Assembly (NCBI GenBank): GCA_035559795.1
Contig: DATMAR010000003.1
Span: 310,001-374,000 of the forward strand
Direction of reading: 5' to 3'
DNA length: 64,000 bases
Origin: Fimbriimonadales bacterium
GTDB lineage: Bacteria > Armatimonadota > Fimbriimonadia > Fimbriimonadales > ATM1
A model generated the notes under the pieces. It ran no database searches and had not been told where the DNA came from. It worked only from the letters and a program-made list of their open reading frames with translations. Shown one piece after another: positions 14,896 through 22,359 of the stretch (positions are counted from its first letter, which is position 1; every line of letters starts with the position of its first letter). The position numbers were made by a program, and so were the translations under genes.

Positions 14896-15276
14896 ATGAA
14901 AAAAACTTTTTTGATGACCCTTTTCTCTCTGTTTGTGCTCGTTGCCGCCGGGTGCACCCCGGGGTATGTAGGCATGTACAAAATCGAACTGCCCGCAGAC
15001 CAACAAAAGCAAGCGGAAGCACTGGGCATGAATATAGACTGGACTCTCAACCTCAAGAAAGACAAAACGTTCGAAATGAAGGTGATGAATCAAACCATCA
15101 CGGGGACGTACACCGTGGAAGGAGACGAACTCAAATTGGTGGCGATGAAAGCCAACGATAAACCGCTCTCCGATGCCGAAAAGGCGAACCAGCCCCCCCC
15201 TCTGACCATCGAAAAAGACGGTTCTTTGACGATGCCGACACAAACAGGGGCGTCGCTGAAGTTCAAAAAGCAGTAA
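14896..15276 (+). CDS. Small lipoprotein
   Basis: A 126-residue protein with a lipoprotein signal peptide and lipobox LVAAGC, cleaved before Cys20. The mature part has the strand-rich pattern WTLNLKKDKTFEMK, ITGTYTVEGDELKLVA, LTIEKDGSLTMPT and LKFKK, like a small lipocalin-type or META-like barrel. The plan resembles the lipoprotein at 9448. GGAGGTATCCAA gives a good ribosome-binding site. The gene ends in a strong hairpin terminator shared with rsmG, which converges on it. It is probably anchored in the inner or outer membrane. Function unknown. Confidence 0.75.
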   Translation: MKKTFLMTLFSLFVLVAAGCTPGYVGMYKIELPADQQKQAEALGMNIDWTLNLKKDKTFEMKVMNQTITGTYTVEGDELKLVAMKANDKPLSDAEKANQPPPLTIEKDGSLTMPTQTGASLKFKKQ

Positions 15277-15281
15277 ATAAC

Positions 15282-16025
15282 CTACCTCCTTCCGTGAGCG
15301 GAAGGAGGTTTTCGTTCGTCACGAAGAGGATGTTTACGCATCTTCACCCAAGGGCGAGGATATTCATCCGGCGTTCTTTCTGTCTTTTCGAAAATAGGCA
15401 GTAAGCGAATCGCTTCGATTGGCTTTACTTCGATTTCGCGAAGTTCGAACAATCGCAAACCCAATTTAGCCGAAGGAAAATCGCGAATCGTATTTCGCTC
15501 TCTCGGTGTTCGCAAAGGAACGAACAAACCACGGAGAGCGACGAATGCCGCCGAGATTTCGATTTGAACGGGAAACGGTGCAATCGCTCTACCCGTTACG
15601 AAATCGTACGCTTCTCGAAATCGTGATTCATGCGCCGCCTCTTCCGCCCGAGCGACGACGATTTCGTGGAGAACCGGAATCGCCCCCCCACTGCCGAACA
15701 ACCCTCGTAAAAAATCTGTCGCTTTGCGCGAAGAATCGAGACAAGTAACCCTTACATCGGGGCGCGCAATCGCTATCACCGCTCCCGGAAATCCAGCACC
15801 GCTACCGATATCCAGAACTTTCGCATTCTCGGGAATCAAAGGATTGAGCACGAGCGAATCCAAGAAATGCCTCGCCCAGCATTCTTCTTGCGGAACGCGG
15901 GTGAGATTCATGCGCGTATTCGCAAGATAAAGTTCTTTTTCGAAAAGTGCGAAGGCTTGCAGTTGCACGTCAGAAAGTTTGAGCCCGTACGCTTCTGCGT
16001 GTTCTGCAAGCGCTTTCGCATTCAT
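15282..16025 (-). CDS. rsmG: 16S rRNA (guanine-527-N7)-methyltransferase
   Basis: A 247-residue Rossmann-fold methyltransferase of the GidB/RsmG family. The SAM-binding motif is KVLDIGSGAGFPGAVIAIARP, followed by TCLDSSRKATDFL. The preceding MNLTRV and RHFLDSLVL segments and the FVTGRAIAP segment are characteristic of RsmG. It methylates G527 of 16S rRNA using S-adenosylmethionine. The ATG at 16025 shares one base with the pth stop (TGATG); an adjacent in-frame TTG at 16028 is an alternative start. The basic C-terminus overlaps the terminator hairpin shared with the converging lipoprotein gene. Confidence 0.95.
   Translation of the reverse strand: MNAKALAEHAEAYGLKLSDVQLQAFALFEKELYLANTRMNLTRVPQEECWARHFLDSLVLNPLIPENAKVLDIGSGAGFPGAVIAIARPDVRVTCLDSSRKATDFLRGLFGSGGAIPVLHEIVVARAEEAAHESRFREAYDFVTGRAIAPFPVQIEISAAFVALRGLFVPLRTPRERNTIRDFPSAKLGLRLFELREIEVKPIEAIRLLPIFEKTERTPDEYPRPWVKMRKHPLRDERKPPSAHGRR
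15285..15312. terminator. Bidirectional hairpin terminator
   Basis: A perfect 10-bp stem CCTCCTTCCG-TGAG-CGGAAGGAGG followed by TTTTCG. It terminates the lipoprotein gene and lies inside the last codons of the converging rsmG. Confidence 0.75.
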
Positions 16026-16660
16026 CAACGATTCGTTTCGCTCTCTTTGGGTTTTTCGATTTCTTTGGGTTTATTGATGCGATTCATCGCGTTCGATATC
16101 CCTTCTTTTATAATCCATTCGCATCCGTCCGCTGCTTTCCGAATCGCCTCTGTAATCAATGCCATTTCTTCCGGTTCGAAACGACTCAATACATGTTCCA
16201 CGCCGCTAATTTCCGGTGAACCGATTCCGATTCTTATACGAGGAAAATCCTCCGTTCCCAAACTTTCGATGATGCTTTTCATTCCGTTATGCGTTCCGGG
16301 ACCGCCCTTCGGTTTAATGCGCACTTCTCCGACTTCGAAATCCATATCGTCATAAATCACGACAAGCCTTTCGAAAGGAATCGAAAAATGTTTAACCAAC
16401 GAACTCACAGCACGACCGGAAACATTCATATACGTCATCGGTTTTGCGAGCAAAACGTTCTTCCCGCAAATTTTCCCGAAGCCATAATTCGACTGAAATT
16501 TCCATTCGGAGAGTTTTATTCCGTGTCTTTTCGACAACTCATCGATGACCTCGAATCCAACGTTATGGCGAGTGCCTTCGTATTCAGTACCCGGATTGCC
16601 GAGACCGATGAAAACCCATTCAGGCTTTTCGATAGGGATTCGTTTCCGAAAAAACCGCAC
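16025..16660 (-). CDS. pth: Peptidyl-tRNA hydrolase
   Basis: A 211-residue Pth family protein. The active-site region FIGLGNPGTEYEGTRHNVGFEVID contains the catalytic His, and NVLLAKPMTYMNVSG, IYDDMDFEVGEVRIKPKGG and GTHNGMKSI are family signatures. It recycles tRNA from drop-off peptidyl-tRNA. A C-terminal charged tail (KPKEIEKPKESETNR) extends beyond the usual domain. The start is GTG at 16660 with no strong Shine-Dalgarno sequence, 17 bases after the pseudopilin stop. It is coupled to rsmG by a one-base overlap. Confidence 0.95.
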   Translation of the reverse strand: MRFFRKRIPIEKPEWVFIGLGNPGTEYEGTRHNVGFEVIDELSKRHGIKLSEWKFQSNYGFGKICGKNVLLAKPMTYMNVSGRAVSSLVKHFSIPFERLVVIYDDMDFEVGEVRIKPKGGPGTHNGMKSIIESLGTEDFPRIRIGIGSPEISGVEHVLSRFEPEEMALITEAIRKAADGCEWIIKEGISNAMNRINKPKEIEKPKESETNR

Positions 16661-16677
16661 GAAGAGATTATGCCAGG

Positions 16678-17259
16678 TTAGTTTTCGGGGTCGAAGTTTT
16701 GGAGCGGATTGCTCGCAGGCCAGCGAAAGAGCGATGCGCCAGCGGTAAGGAGAAAGACTTGACCTTGTGCGCCTTTAATTTTGTCTTGAACCCAAACCTC
16801 ATTGAAAGTTTTCGCCCAATGCCAATGGCATTCCGATACGGGCGTCATATCTCCCCAATTTCCTGCGCCTCTATTGGGCCAAGGATTCCACCACCCCCAC
16901 TCGATTGCCGCATGCCACATCGGCACCCATGTGTAACTAACCCCCGTAGGCAAGAAGCGCGTACCTTCTAAGCGGTCAGTTCCCTTATATTTCCCTGCCT
17001 TCGGGTCACTCGGGCAGTGAAAAACATTCGGCTCGTTTACATAAGTGGGAAAAAGGTGACTGAGCCGTTCAGGCATCTTGTCGTCATAATCGCCGCGATA
17101 GAGTTGCAGTGCGGCACCGATTTGCTTGAAATATTGGATGCATGCCGATTCTCGACCCTTCGCCTTCGATGCGAGGATGACCGGATAGGTGATTCCCACT
17201 AGAACCGCAATAATCGCCAGAGTGACCAGCAACTCGATGAGCGTGAATGCTCGTCGCAT
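16678..17259 (-). CDS. Type II pseudopilin-like protein (prepilin N-terminal methylation motif)
   Basis: It starts MRRAFTLIELLVTLAIIAVLVG, a classic class III prepilin signal. Prepilin peptidase would cut before Phe or Thr of AFTLIE, and the hydrophobic helix then forms the pilus or pseudopilus core. The C-terminal domain (about 170 residues) has LSHLFPTYVNEPNVFHCPSDP, as in the many pseudopilin-like proteins of Armatimonadota and Planctomycetota. The frame extends 19 codons upstream of the ATG at 17259, but without prepilin features. No secretion ATPase or platform gene lies in the window. Confidence 0.85.
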   Translation of the reverse strand: MRRAFTLIELLVTLAIIAVLVGITYPVILASKAKGRESACIQYFKQIGAALQLYRGDYDDKMPERLSHLFPTYVNEPNVFHCPSDPKAGKYKGTDRLEGTRFLPTGVSYTWVPMWHAAIEWGWWNPWPNRGAGNWGDMTPVSECHWHWAKTFNEVWVQDKIKGAQGQVFLLTAGASLFRWPASNPLQNFDPEN

Positions 17260-17341
17260 CTCATCAATTTGGACTGTTTTGTTTATAAAGCGTTTCGGTG
17301 GAGTGCTTTTATACATAGAGGTAGAAAATTACGTCCAAGTC

Positions 17342-18625
17342 TCAATACGTAAATGTAGACGGGTTGTTCACCCATTTTCGTATGGATTTGTTCAAATCCT
17401 CTTTCGTGAGGGAATCGATTTTTTCCAAGAAGAGCGTATCCATTCTCGCCCCTGCACCTTCGAGTTCCCACCAAGCCACCCAAAATGCTTTTTCAGATGC
17501 CGAGTGATGTCCGCTTCCGAACGATGAAGAATCATAGGGATTGCTTTCACCAGCAATGTAACATCCCGCTGTATAACGAACTGCTCGCTCCGTTTCCTCT
17601 TCCGTAAAACCATTTTTCGAAGAGGTTATCAACTTTTCGAGTTCCTCTGTTCTTTTTCGGGCTTTTTCTAAAGAGTCGGAAGTTTTTCGAAATAGACAAT
17701 AAAAAATTGCCCAACTTTTATCGTGACGAAAAGAAAATGTAACACCACTCGCATAAGCCCAAGCCATTTTGTAGCGGATATTAGATTGCATTCTGCTCGA
17801 CTTTCCCCCCCCTATAGCGTTCATAACGACGAGCCACGCAGGAAATTCCGCAGAAGAGACAGGAGGACCCGAAACAGCAACTGCGGAAAGATGGAATTGA
17901 GTCGTATCATCCCCTTCCTGCGGACGAGTCGAGGTTTGTCGCTTATTCATGCGAGGGGGGGTACCACTGGAACTGATAGAAGAGTTAAAGCTAACAGAAG
18001 ATTTCCAATAACCGAAGGATTGATTCAACCGCTTGGCAATTGCTTCCGAAGAGATATTGCCCACTATGCTAAAAGCGATTTGCCCTGGATGAAAGTTTTT
18101 GAAATAAAGGCTTTTTGCGTAAGCCTCATTTAGCGACGAGGGGGGTGAGAATTCGATGTTCAATGCCATACGAAAACGAGACAACAGTGAGCGAATCGGG
18201 TCGCTGTTGAGAATTCGATGCCTTCGTTGAACCTTCTCCGAAGCAACTCGCAGGTTCTCTTCGGAAAAATCCTGATAAAGAAGCACTTCGGATAAAACAC
18301 CGATTGCCGTGGAATAGTAAGAAGGAATCGTAACGATTTCGAAGACGATTGCACCGTCTTTGTAAAACACATGCGCATTTCCTCCCAAAAGGTATGTCAA
18401 TGCGCTTAGCCTTTGCGGGGTGATGTTTTGGGTTTCTTGAATCATCGCTTCCGCAAGAATCTCCATACCCACGATTTCGGAGGGGGGGAGGTTGCTCGTT
18501 CGCACAACGGCTTGAACAACTAAATATTCCGAAGAAGCATCCTTTTGCACCAAAACGGGAATGCCGTTGGAAAGTCGAAGAATTTCCAAGGTCGAGAAAA
18601 GAGTTACAAAATGGATGGTGCTCAT
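17342..18625 (-). CDS. M16-family peptidase-like protein, no zinc motif
   Basis: A protein of about 427 residues with the two-domain M16 (insulinase/processing-peptidase) fold: FHPGQIAFSIVGNISSEAIAKRL is typical of the M16 C-terminal half, and NAIGGGKSSRMQSNIR is the conserved glycine-rich loop. The HxxEH zinc motif is missing, so this is likely the non-catalytic partner of the M16 protein encoded just upstream. Catalytic/non-catalytic pairs are common in this family. The ATG at 18625 overlaps the upstream stop in ATGA with GGGAG just before it; a TTG at 18634 is less likely. No signal peptide is visible, although its partner appears exported. Confidence 0.85.
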   Translation of the reverse strand: MSTIHFVTLFSTLEILRLSNGIPVLVQKDASSEYLVVQAVVRTSNLPPSEIVGMEILAEAMIQETQNITPQRLSALTYLLGGNAHVFYKDGAIVFEIVTIPSYYSTAIGVLSEVLLYQDFSEENLRVASEKVQRRHRILNSDPIRSLLSRFRMALNIEFSPPSSLNEAYAKSLYFKNFHPGQIAFSIVGNISSEAIAKRLNQSFGYWKSSVSFNSSISSSGTPPRMNKRQTSTRPQEGDDTTQFHLSAVAVSGPPVSSAEFPAWLVVMNAIGGGKSSRMQSNIRYKMAWAYASGVTFSFRHDKSWAIFYCLFRKTSDSLEKARKRTEELEKLITSSKNGFTEEETERAVRYTAGCYIAGESNPYDSSSFGSGHHSASEKAFWVAWWELEGAGARMDTLFLEKIDSLTKEDLNKSIRKWVNNPSTFTY

Positions 18626-19965
18626 TTCTCCCAAACGATAAAAACTGCATTGTTCGAAGCAAATCGGGAAGCGAAACGTTTCACCGTGTCCAAAGTCAAT
18701 TCTGAATAGTATTTTTTCGCAGAGAGGCTAACATCATCTTTTCGAAAAAGTGTGGAAAGCCCTAAAAGAAACGCAATGTCTTTCGGAGATTGTGCGATGA
18801 GTTTCTCTTGCGCTTGTAAGTATCGCTTTGCGTCGTCGAACTCTTTTTTCGTAATGCCATTTTTTTCTAAATCGTCCAATATCTTTCGCGTTCTCGCCTC
18901 GAGGTTTTCTGAATTCGCAAGCCCTTCTCTTACAAACAAAGTTAGAAGGGTTCCGCTTTCGGAAAGGTCGTAATTGAAATGAACATCGAGCCCGGCATTT
19001 CGAAAACGTCCGAATCTGCCGCATAACACCTCCATGATGATTCGTGTGGCGAAATACGCTTCAGGGTTATCGAACCCACTCGCCCTGAATCCGATGCCGA
19101 TAAGCGATTCTTTCCAATGTGACTTCAAAGAACGACGAAGCGGAGTGATCTCAGGCAGAGGGGGAGATGATGGAATGTTTCCTGATGGGAAATTTTCGAA
19201 TTCGGGTGTTAGGAGTTCGATGGTTTTGCGCGAATCGAATTTCCCTGCTATCACCACGGCGATATTCCCCCCCGTAAGAATTTTTCTTGCTGTTTCGAGC
19301 AATTGTCCTTTCGTAACTTCCTTTAATTTCGCAGGATCTCCGCAAGTTCTCAAACTCCACGCACTTTTCGAAAACGCCGCTTCCCAAAGCGCCCATTCCG
19401 CCACACGATTGAGGTCTGCTGATTGTAGTGCAATCTCCTCTTCGATGACCTCGATTTCATTTTTTACGAACTGCTCAGAGAATTCATTTCGAAAAAAATC
19501 ACCGAGGTATTTTATTGCATCGTATAGGGATTCGATCGGTCCCTCGACAACTATTCTTGAAAATTCGCGATATGTAAAAGCGTTTGCAACGCACCCCAAC
19601 ACTTCGAATTTAGAGTCCAAAACACCGAAGGAATCTTTCGAATCCAAATTTCGAAAATAGAGATGTTCCAGGAGGTGATGCAAGCCATTCGTTTCAGGTG
19701 TTTCATATACCGAGCCAGCCCGAATGAAAATCTGAGCAGAGAAATAGTTCGCATTGGGAATATTTACGGTAACGATTCTCGTTCCGTTTTTTAAAATATG
19801 CTCGCTCTTTTCCGGAGTTTGTGCTTGGACTTGGGAAAAAAGAAGTAAGACGCTAAAAATTAGATTGAATTTCGAGATAAATGTTCTTGACGTTCCTAAA
19901 CAGAGTTTCGGAACGAGAAAGCTAACGAGAAATCTACAATAACCAAAATGTGCAGGTTTTAGCAT
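18622..19965 (-). CDS. M16-family zinc peptidase with an unusual repeat-derived N-terminus
   Basis: A 447-residue M16 peptidase with the inverted zinc motif HLLEH (in ETNGLHHLLEHLYFRN) and a downstream glutamate in NEIEVIEEEIALQ. It is therefore the catalytic member of the pair. A signal-like hydrophobic stretch (NLIFSVLLLFSQVQAQ) suggests export, but it begins only after about 32 residues. The preceding residues FLVPKLCLGTSRTF are encoded by a palindromic repeat (19891-19915). No other in-frame start codon lies between the ATG at 19965 and the signal sequence, so the repeat appears to have become part of the gene. Confidence 0.88.
   Translation of the reverse strand: MLKPAHFGYCRFLVSFLVPKLCLGTSRTFISKFNLIFSVLLLFSQVQAQTPEKSEHILKNGTRIVTVNIPNANYFSAQIFIRAGSVYETPETNGLHHLLEHLYFRNLDSKDSFGVLDSKFEVLGCVANAFTYREFSRIVVEGPIESLYDAIKYLGDFFRNEFSEQFVKNEIEVIEEEIALQSADLNRVAEWALWEAAFSKSAWSLRTCGDPAKLKEVTKGQLLETARKILTGGNIAVVIAGKFDSRKTIELLTPEFENFPSGNIPSSPPLPEITPLRRSLKSHWKESLIGIGFRASGFDNPEAYFATRIIMEVLCGRFGRFRNAGLDVHFNYDLSESGTLLTLFVREGLANSENLEARTRKILDDLEKNGITKKEFDDAKRYLQAQEKLIAQSPKDIAFLLGLSTLFRKDDVSLSAKKYYSELTLDTVKRFASRFASNNAVFIVWEK
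19891..19915. repeat. Small palindromic repeat inside the M16 gene start
   Basis: CGTTCC-T-AAAC-AGA-GTTT-C-GGAACG forms a stem of 6 plus 4 base pairs. On the minus strand it is read as protein (VPKLCLGTSR), a peptide typical of dispersed palindromes that have entered reading frames. Confidence 0.6.
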
Positions 19966-19985
19966 GCCTTTTGCATGAGGGAACT

Positions 19986-20645
19986 TTATCTTTTATAGAC
20001 GAAGTATGTCCCTTCGCGCGCTTTAGCGATTTCTGTAAAAAGCGTATTTGCGAAATGACTCAGGGCTTTCAAATCCTCTTCTACACTCGCACCGCTCGGA
20101 GTTAAGATGAAGCGATAAAACTGCCCATCCACATTCTCCTTCAGCATGAGTTTGGCAAACGTCAAATCGATCGGCATCCAGGATGGGCTGTGCGTAAGCC
20201 GGAAGGGAGTCTTGTAAAAATACATCGCCGTGCCCGACTGTGCCTCTCGCTTTACACCCATGATCGTTACAGGAACTTTCCCCCCCATAGCGGGAATTTC
20301 TGCATAACTGCGTTTCGGGTCGACGAGCTTCCAACTTTGTGCTTGGAAACAAATCTGCGGGTCATGAAAAGAAAGCCTGTTGTTCCCTGCTACAACGACA
20401 TATTCGTAGATGCGTCCATCCGGGCCGAAATAACTGTGCCCTACGATTCCGAATGGCTCGAGGATATCGTAGGTACGTTTGTCCATTTTCACTTCGGATG
20501 CGTGATTGTAACCTGGGAGCTCGCGCGGCAGGATTTGTTGCATCCAAACTTCTGTTTTCTCCGGATATTCTCGTGGAGTGATAAGAAGCGCCGCACTGCC
20601 AGCGACCACGAAGAGGAGCAAAGCCAATTTAACTCGCAGGAGCAA
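19986..20645 (-). CDS. epsI: EpsI-family exosortase-associated protein
   Basis: A 219-residue protein with one N-terminal membrane segment. Its periplasmic domain has the EpsI hallmarks: LPRELPGYNH near residue 40, then LSFHDPQICFQAQSW and MYFYKTPFRLT. EpsI proteins are encoded beside exosortases in exopolysaccharide loci and in some genomes are fused to them; their exact role is unclear. The start is a TTG at 20645 with AGGAGG seven bases before it, overlapping the end of the exosortase gene by 17 bases. Last gene of the exopolysaccharide operon. Confidence 0.88.
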   Translation of the reverse strand: MLLRVKLALLLFVVAGSAALLITPREYPEKTEVWMQQILPRELPGYNHASEVKMDKRTYDILEPFGIVGHSYFGPDGRIYEYVVVAGNNRLSFHDPQICFQAQSWKLVDPKRSYAEIPAMGGKVPVTIMGVKREAQSGTAMYFYKTPFRLTHSPSWMPIDLTFAKLMLKENVDGQFYRFILTPSGASVEEDLKALSHFANTLFTEIAKAREGTYFVYKR

Positions 20646-21648
20646 CGCTCGGCCTCCTTTCTAAAAGTTTTACGATGTAATGGAGAATGATAAAGCACAC
20701 GATCAGCGTGATGTAACCGCTGTAGTCATGAAATACCAATCCGACATCGGAATTTTTCCCCCACTCTCTCATTTTCACTGCCCACCATGCTCCTGGATTG
20801 ATTGTCCCGAACTCTCCCACGATTCCAATCAGCATGATTCGCAAACCGTTTATCAAAAGAGCCAACGGAATCGTAATCGCGAAAAGAAAAATGTCCCTCC
20901 AAAGTCCTAAACTGGAAATCATCACGAAAAACGTAGTGAACGCCGTGAGCGAGAGAATGAGTTTGAAGCCACTGCAAGGACCACCGATGTTCAATTCGTA
21001 ATGGTCCATGAGAATGAGAGTGGGGAATCCATCCGGAATCATGTTTTGAAATCCTACGAGTGAGAGCATCTTCGATGCCACCACCGTAGACATGATCTGA
21101 AGACGATTCGTCGTCAAATCGATGATATAACCTAAAAAAGGCATCATAAAAACGAGGAACAAAAACGGAGCCAAACAAATTCTTCCGATATGTTTCCCGA
21201 ATGCGAAATACACTCCGCCTATCAAAGAAAGAATAAAACCGAAACCGGATATAGACATGTTGCCTATGCTTCGACCTTCGAGTACCATTCCCAAACCGAT
21301 GATCATCACCGCGAACCCTAACCACGATGAACCGATGGGCTGTTTACGAATTTGCTCACGGCGCATGTAAATTACTGCAAGAGCCATAAACGGCACTAAA
21401 ATTCCATGCGAATAGTAGCCTTCGTCATCGAACCACATCGGGGGCAAAGAAGTAAGGAAACTCCATCCCAAAAGCAACGCGGCAAAAAGCGCAATAATCA
21501 GCCAAGGAAGAATCGCACGAGGAAGACGAATTCCTAAAATCGGGAGGACGACTTCGTCCGTATGCTTTTCTCCCTCTCCATCGGACGAGAGGGGGGGCTC
21601 TACTGGGGTTGATTTTATTTCTTTCTTTTCAGTTTCCGGTTTAGCCAT
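20629..21648 (-). CDS. xrt: Exosortase
   Basis: A polytopic membrane protein of about 339 residues with a hydrophilic N-terminus and seven or eight membrane segments. The catalytic cysteine is in LNIGGPCSGFK, the conserved arginine in ALLINGLRIMLIGI, and the histidine in LVFHDYSGY. This is the Cys-Arg-His arrangement of exosortases, the transpeptidases that process PEP-CTERM-type sorting signals of exported proteins. The ATG at 21648 is preferred; a longer frame (to 21711) would overlap the sugar-transferase gene. No PEP-CTERM protein is recognisable in this window, so its substrates are encoded elsewhere. Confidence 0.92.
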   Translation of the reverse strand: MAKPETEKKEIKSTPVEPPLSSDGEGEKHTDEVVLPILGIRLPRAILPWLIIALFAALLLGWSFLTSLPPMWFDDEGYYSHGILVPFMALAVIYMRREQIRKQPIGSSWLGFAVMIIGLGMVLEGRSIGNMSISGFGFILSLIGGVYFAFGKHIGRICLAPFLFLVFMMPFLGYIIDLTTNRLQIMSTVVASKMLSLVGFQNMIPDGFPTLILMDHYELNIGGPCSGFKLILSLTAFTTFFVMISSLGLWRDIFLFAITIPLALLINGLRIMLIGIVGEFGTINPGAWWAVKMREWGKNSDVGLVFHDYSGYITLIVCFIILHYIVKLLERRPSVAPAS

Positions 21649-21679
21649 TATGAAATTCTTCCCACTATAAAATTCTTTT

Positions 21680-22339
21680 TCAGTATGCCCCTTCTCCTCG
21701 GATAACCGCAAAAGGTGTTTTTAACAGGATTTTCAAATCTAACCAAAAGGACATATGCTCGACATAAAAATCGTCCAAAGCCACCCATTCTTCGAAGGTC
21801 GTATCACTGCGACCACAAATCTGCCACAAACAAGTGATTCCTGGCGTTACACTCAAACGTCGTAATGCTTTATCATCGTATTGAGCGACTTCACGCGGAA
21901 GAGGGGGGCGAGGACCTACCAAACTCATATCTCCGAACAAAACGTTGAATAATTGCGGAAGTTCGTCCAAACTGTAATGGCGCAAAAACCGACCCAAAGG
22001 TGTGACTCTCGGGTCGTTTTTCATTTTAAAAATCGGACCTTCTTTTTCGTTGCTTTTCAACAATTCTTCGAGGCGTTTGTCCGCGTCCACATACATCGAG
22101 CGAAATTTCAAAAACTGAAATTCTTTTCCATAGCGTCCTACTCTCGTTTGTTTATAGATAATCGGACCCGGACTGGAGAATTTCACCGCAAGCGCAATGG
22201 CAATCAATAAAGGTGAAAGCGCGAGGATGAGCAATGAACTGCCAATGACATCCAACACGCGCTTCCAAAAGTAATAAGGAATTTTAGTGCGCGGAATTCG
22301 GTGAGCATAAGACGGAGATACGTTGGTTTCTACTGCCAT
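21680..22339 (-). CDS. Undecaprenyl-phosphate sugar phosphotransferase (initiating EPS transferase)
   Basis: A 219-residue bacterial sugar transferase. It has an N-terminal basic segment, a membrane helix (DVIGSSLLILALSPLLIAIA), then the catalytic domain with GPIIYKQTRVGRYGKEF, KFRSMYVDADKR, LRHYSLDELPQLFNVL and MSLVGPRPPLPREV. It transfers a sugar-1-phosphate from a nucleotide sugar to the lipid carrier, starting repeat-unit assembly. It has only the short WcaJ/EpsL-like C-terminal domain. AGAGGTGAGCA precedes the ATG. It sits between wzc and the exosortase in the same operon. Confidence 0.93.
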   Translation of the reverse strand: MAVETNVSPSYAHRIPRTKIPYYFWKRVLDVIGSSLLILALSPLLIAIALAVKFSSPGPIIYKQTRVGRYGKEFQFLKFRSMYVDADKRLEELLKSNEKEGPIFKMKNDPRVTPLGRFLRHYSLDELPQLFNVLFGDMSLVGPRPPLPREVAQYDDKALRRLSVTPGITCLWQICGRSDTTFEEWVALDDFYVEHMSFWLDLKILLKTPFAVIRGEGAY

Positions 22340-22359
22340 TGCTCACCTCTTCTAAAGGT

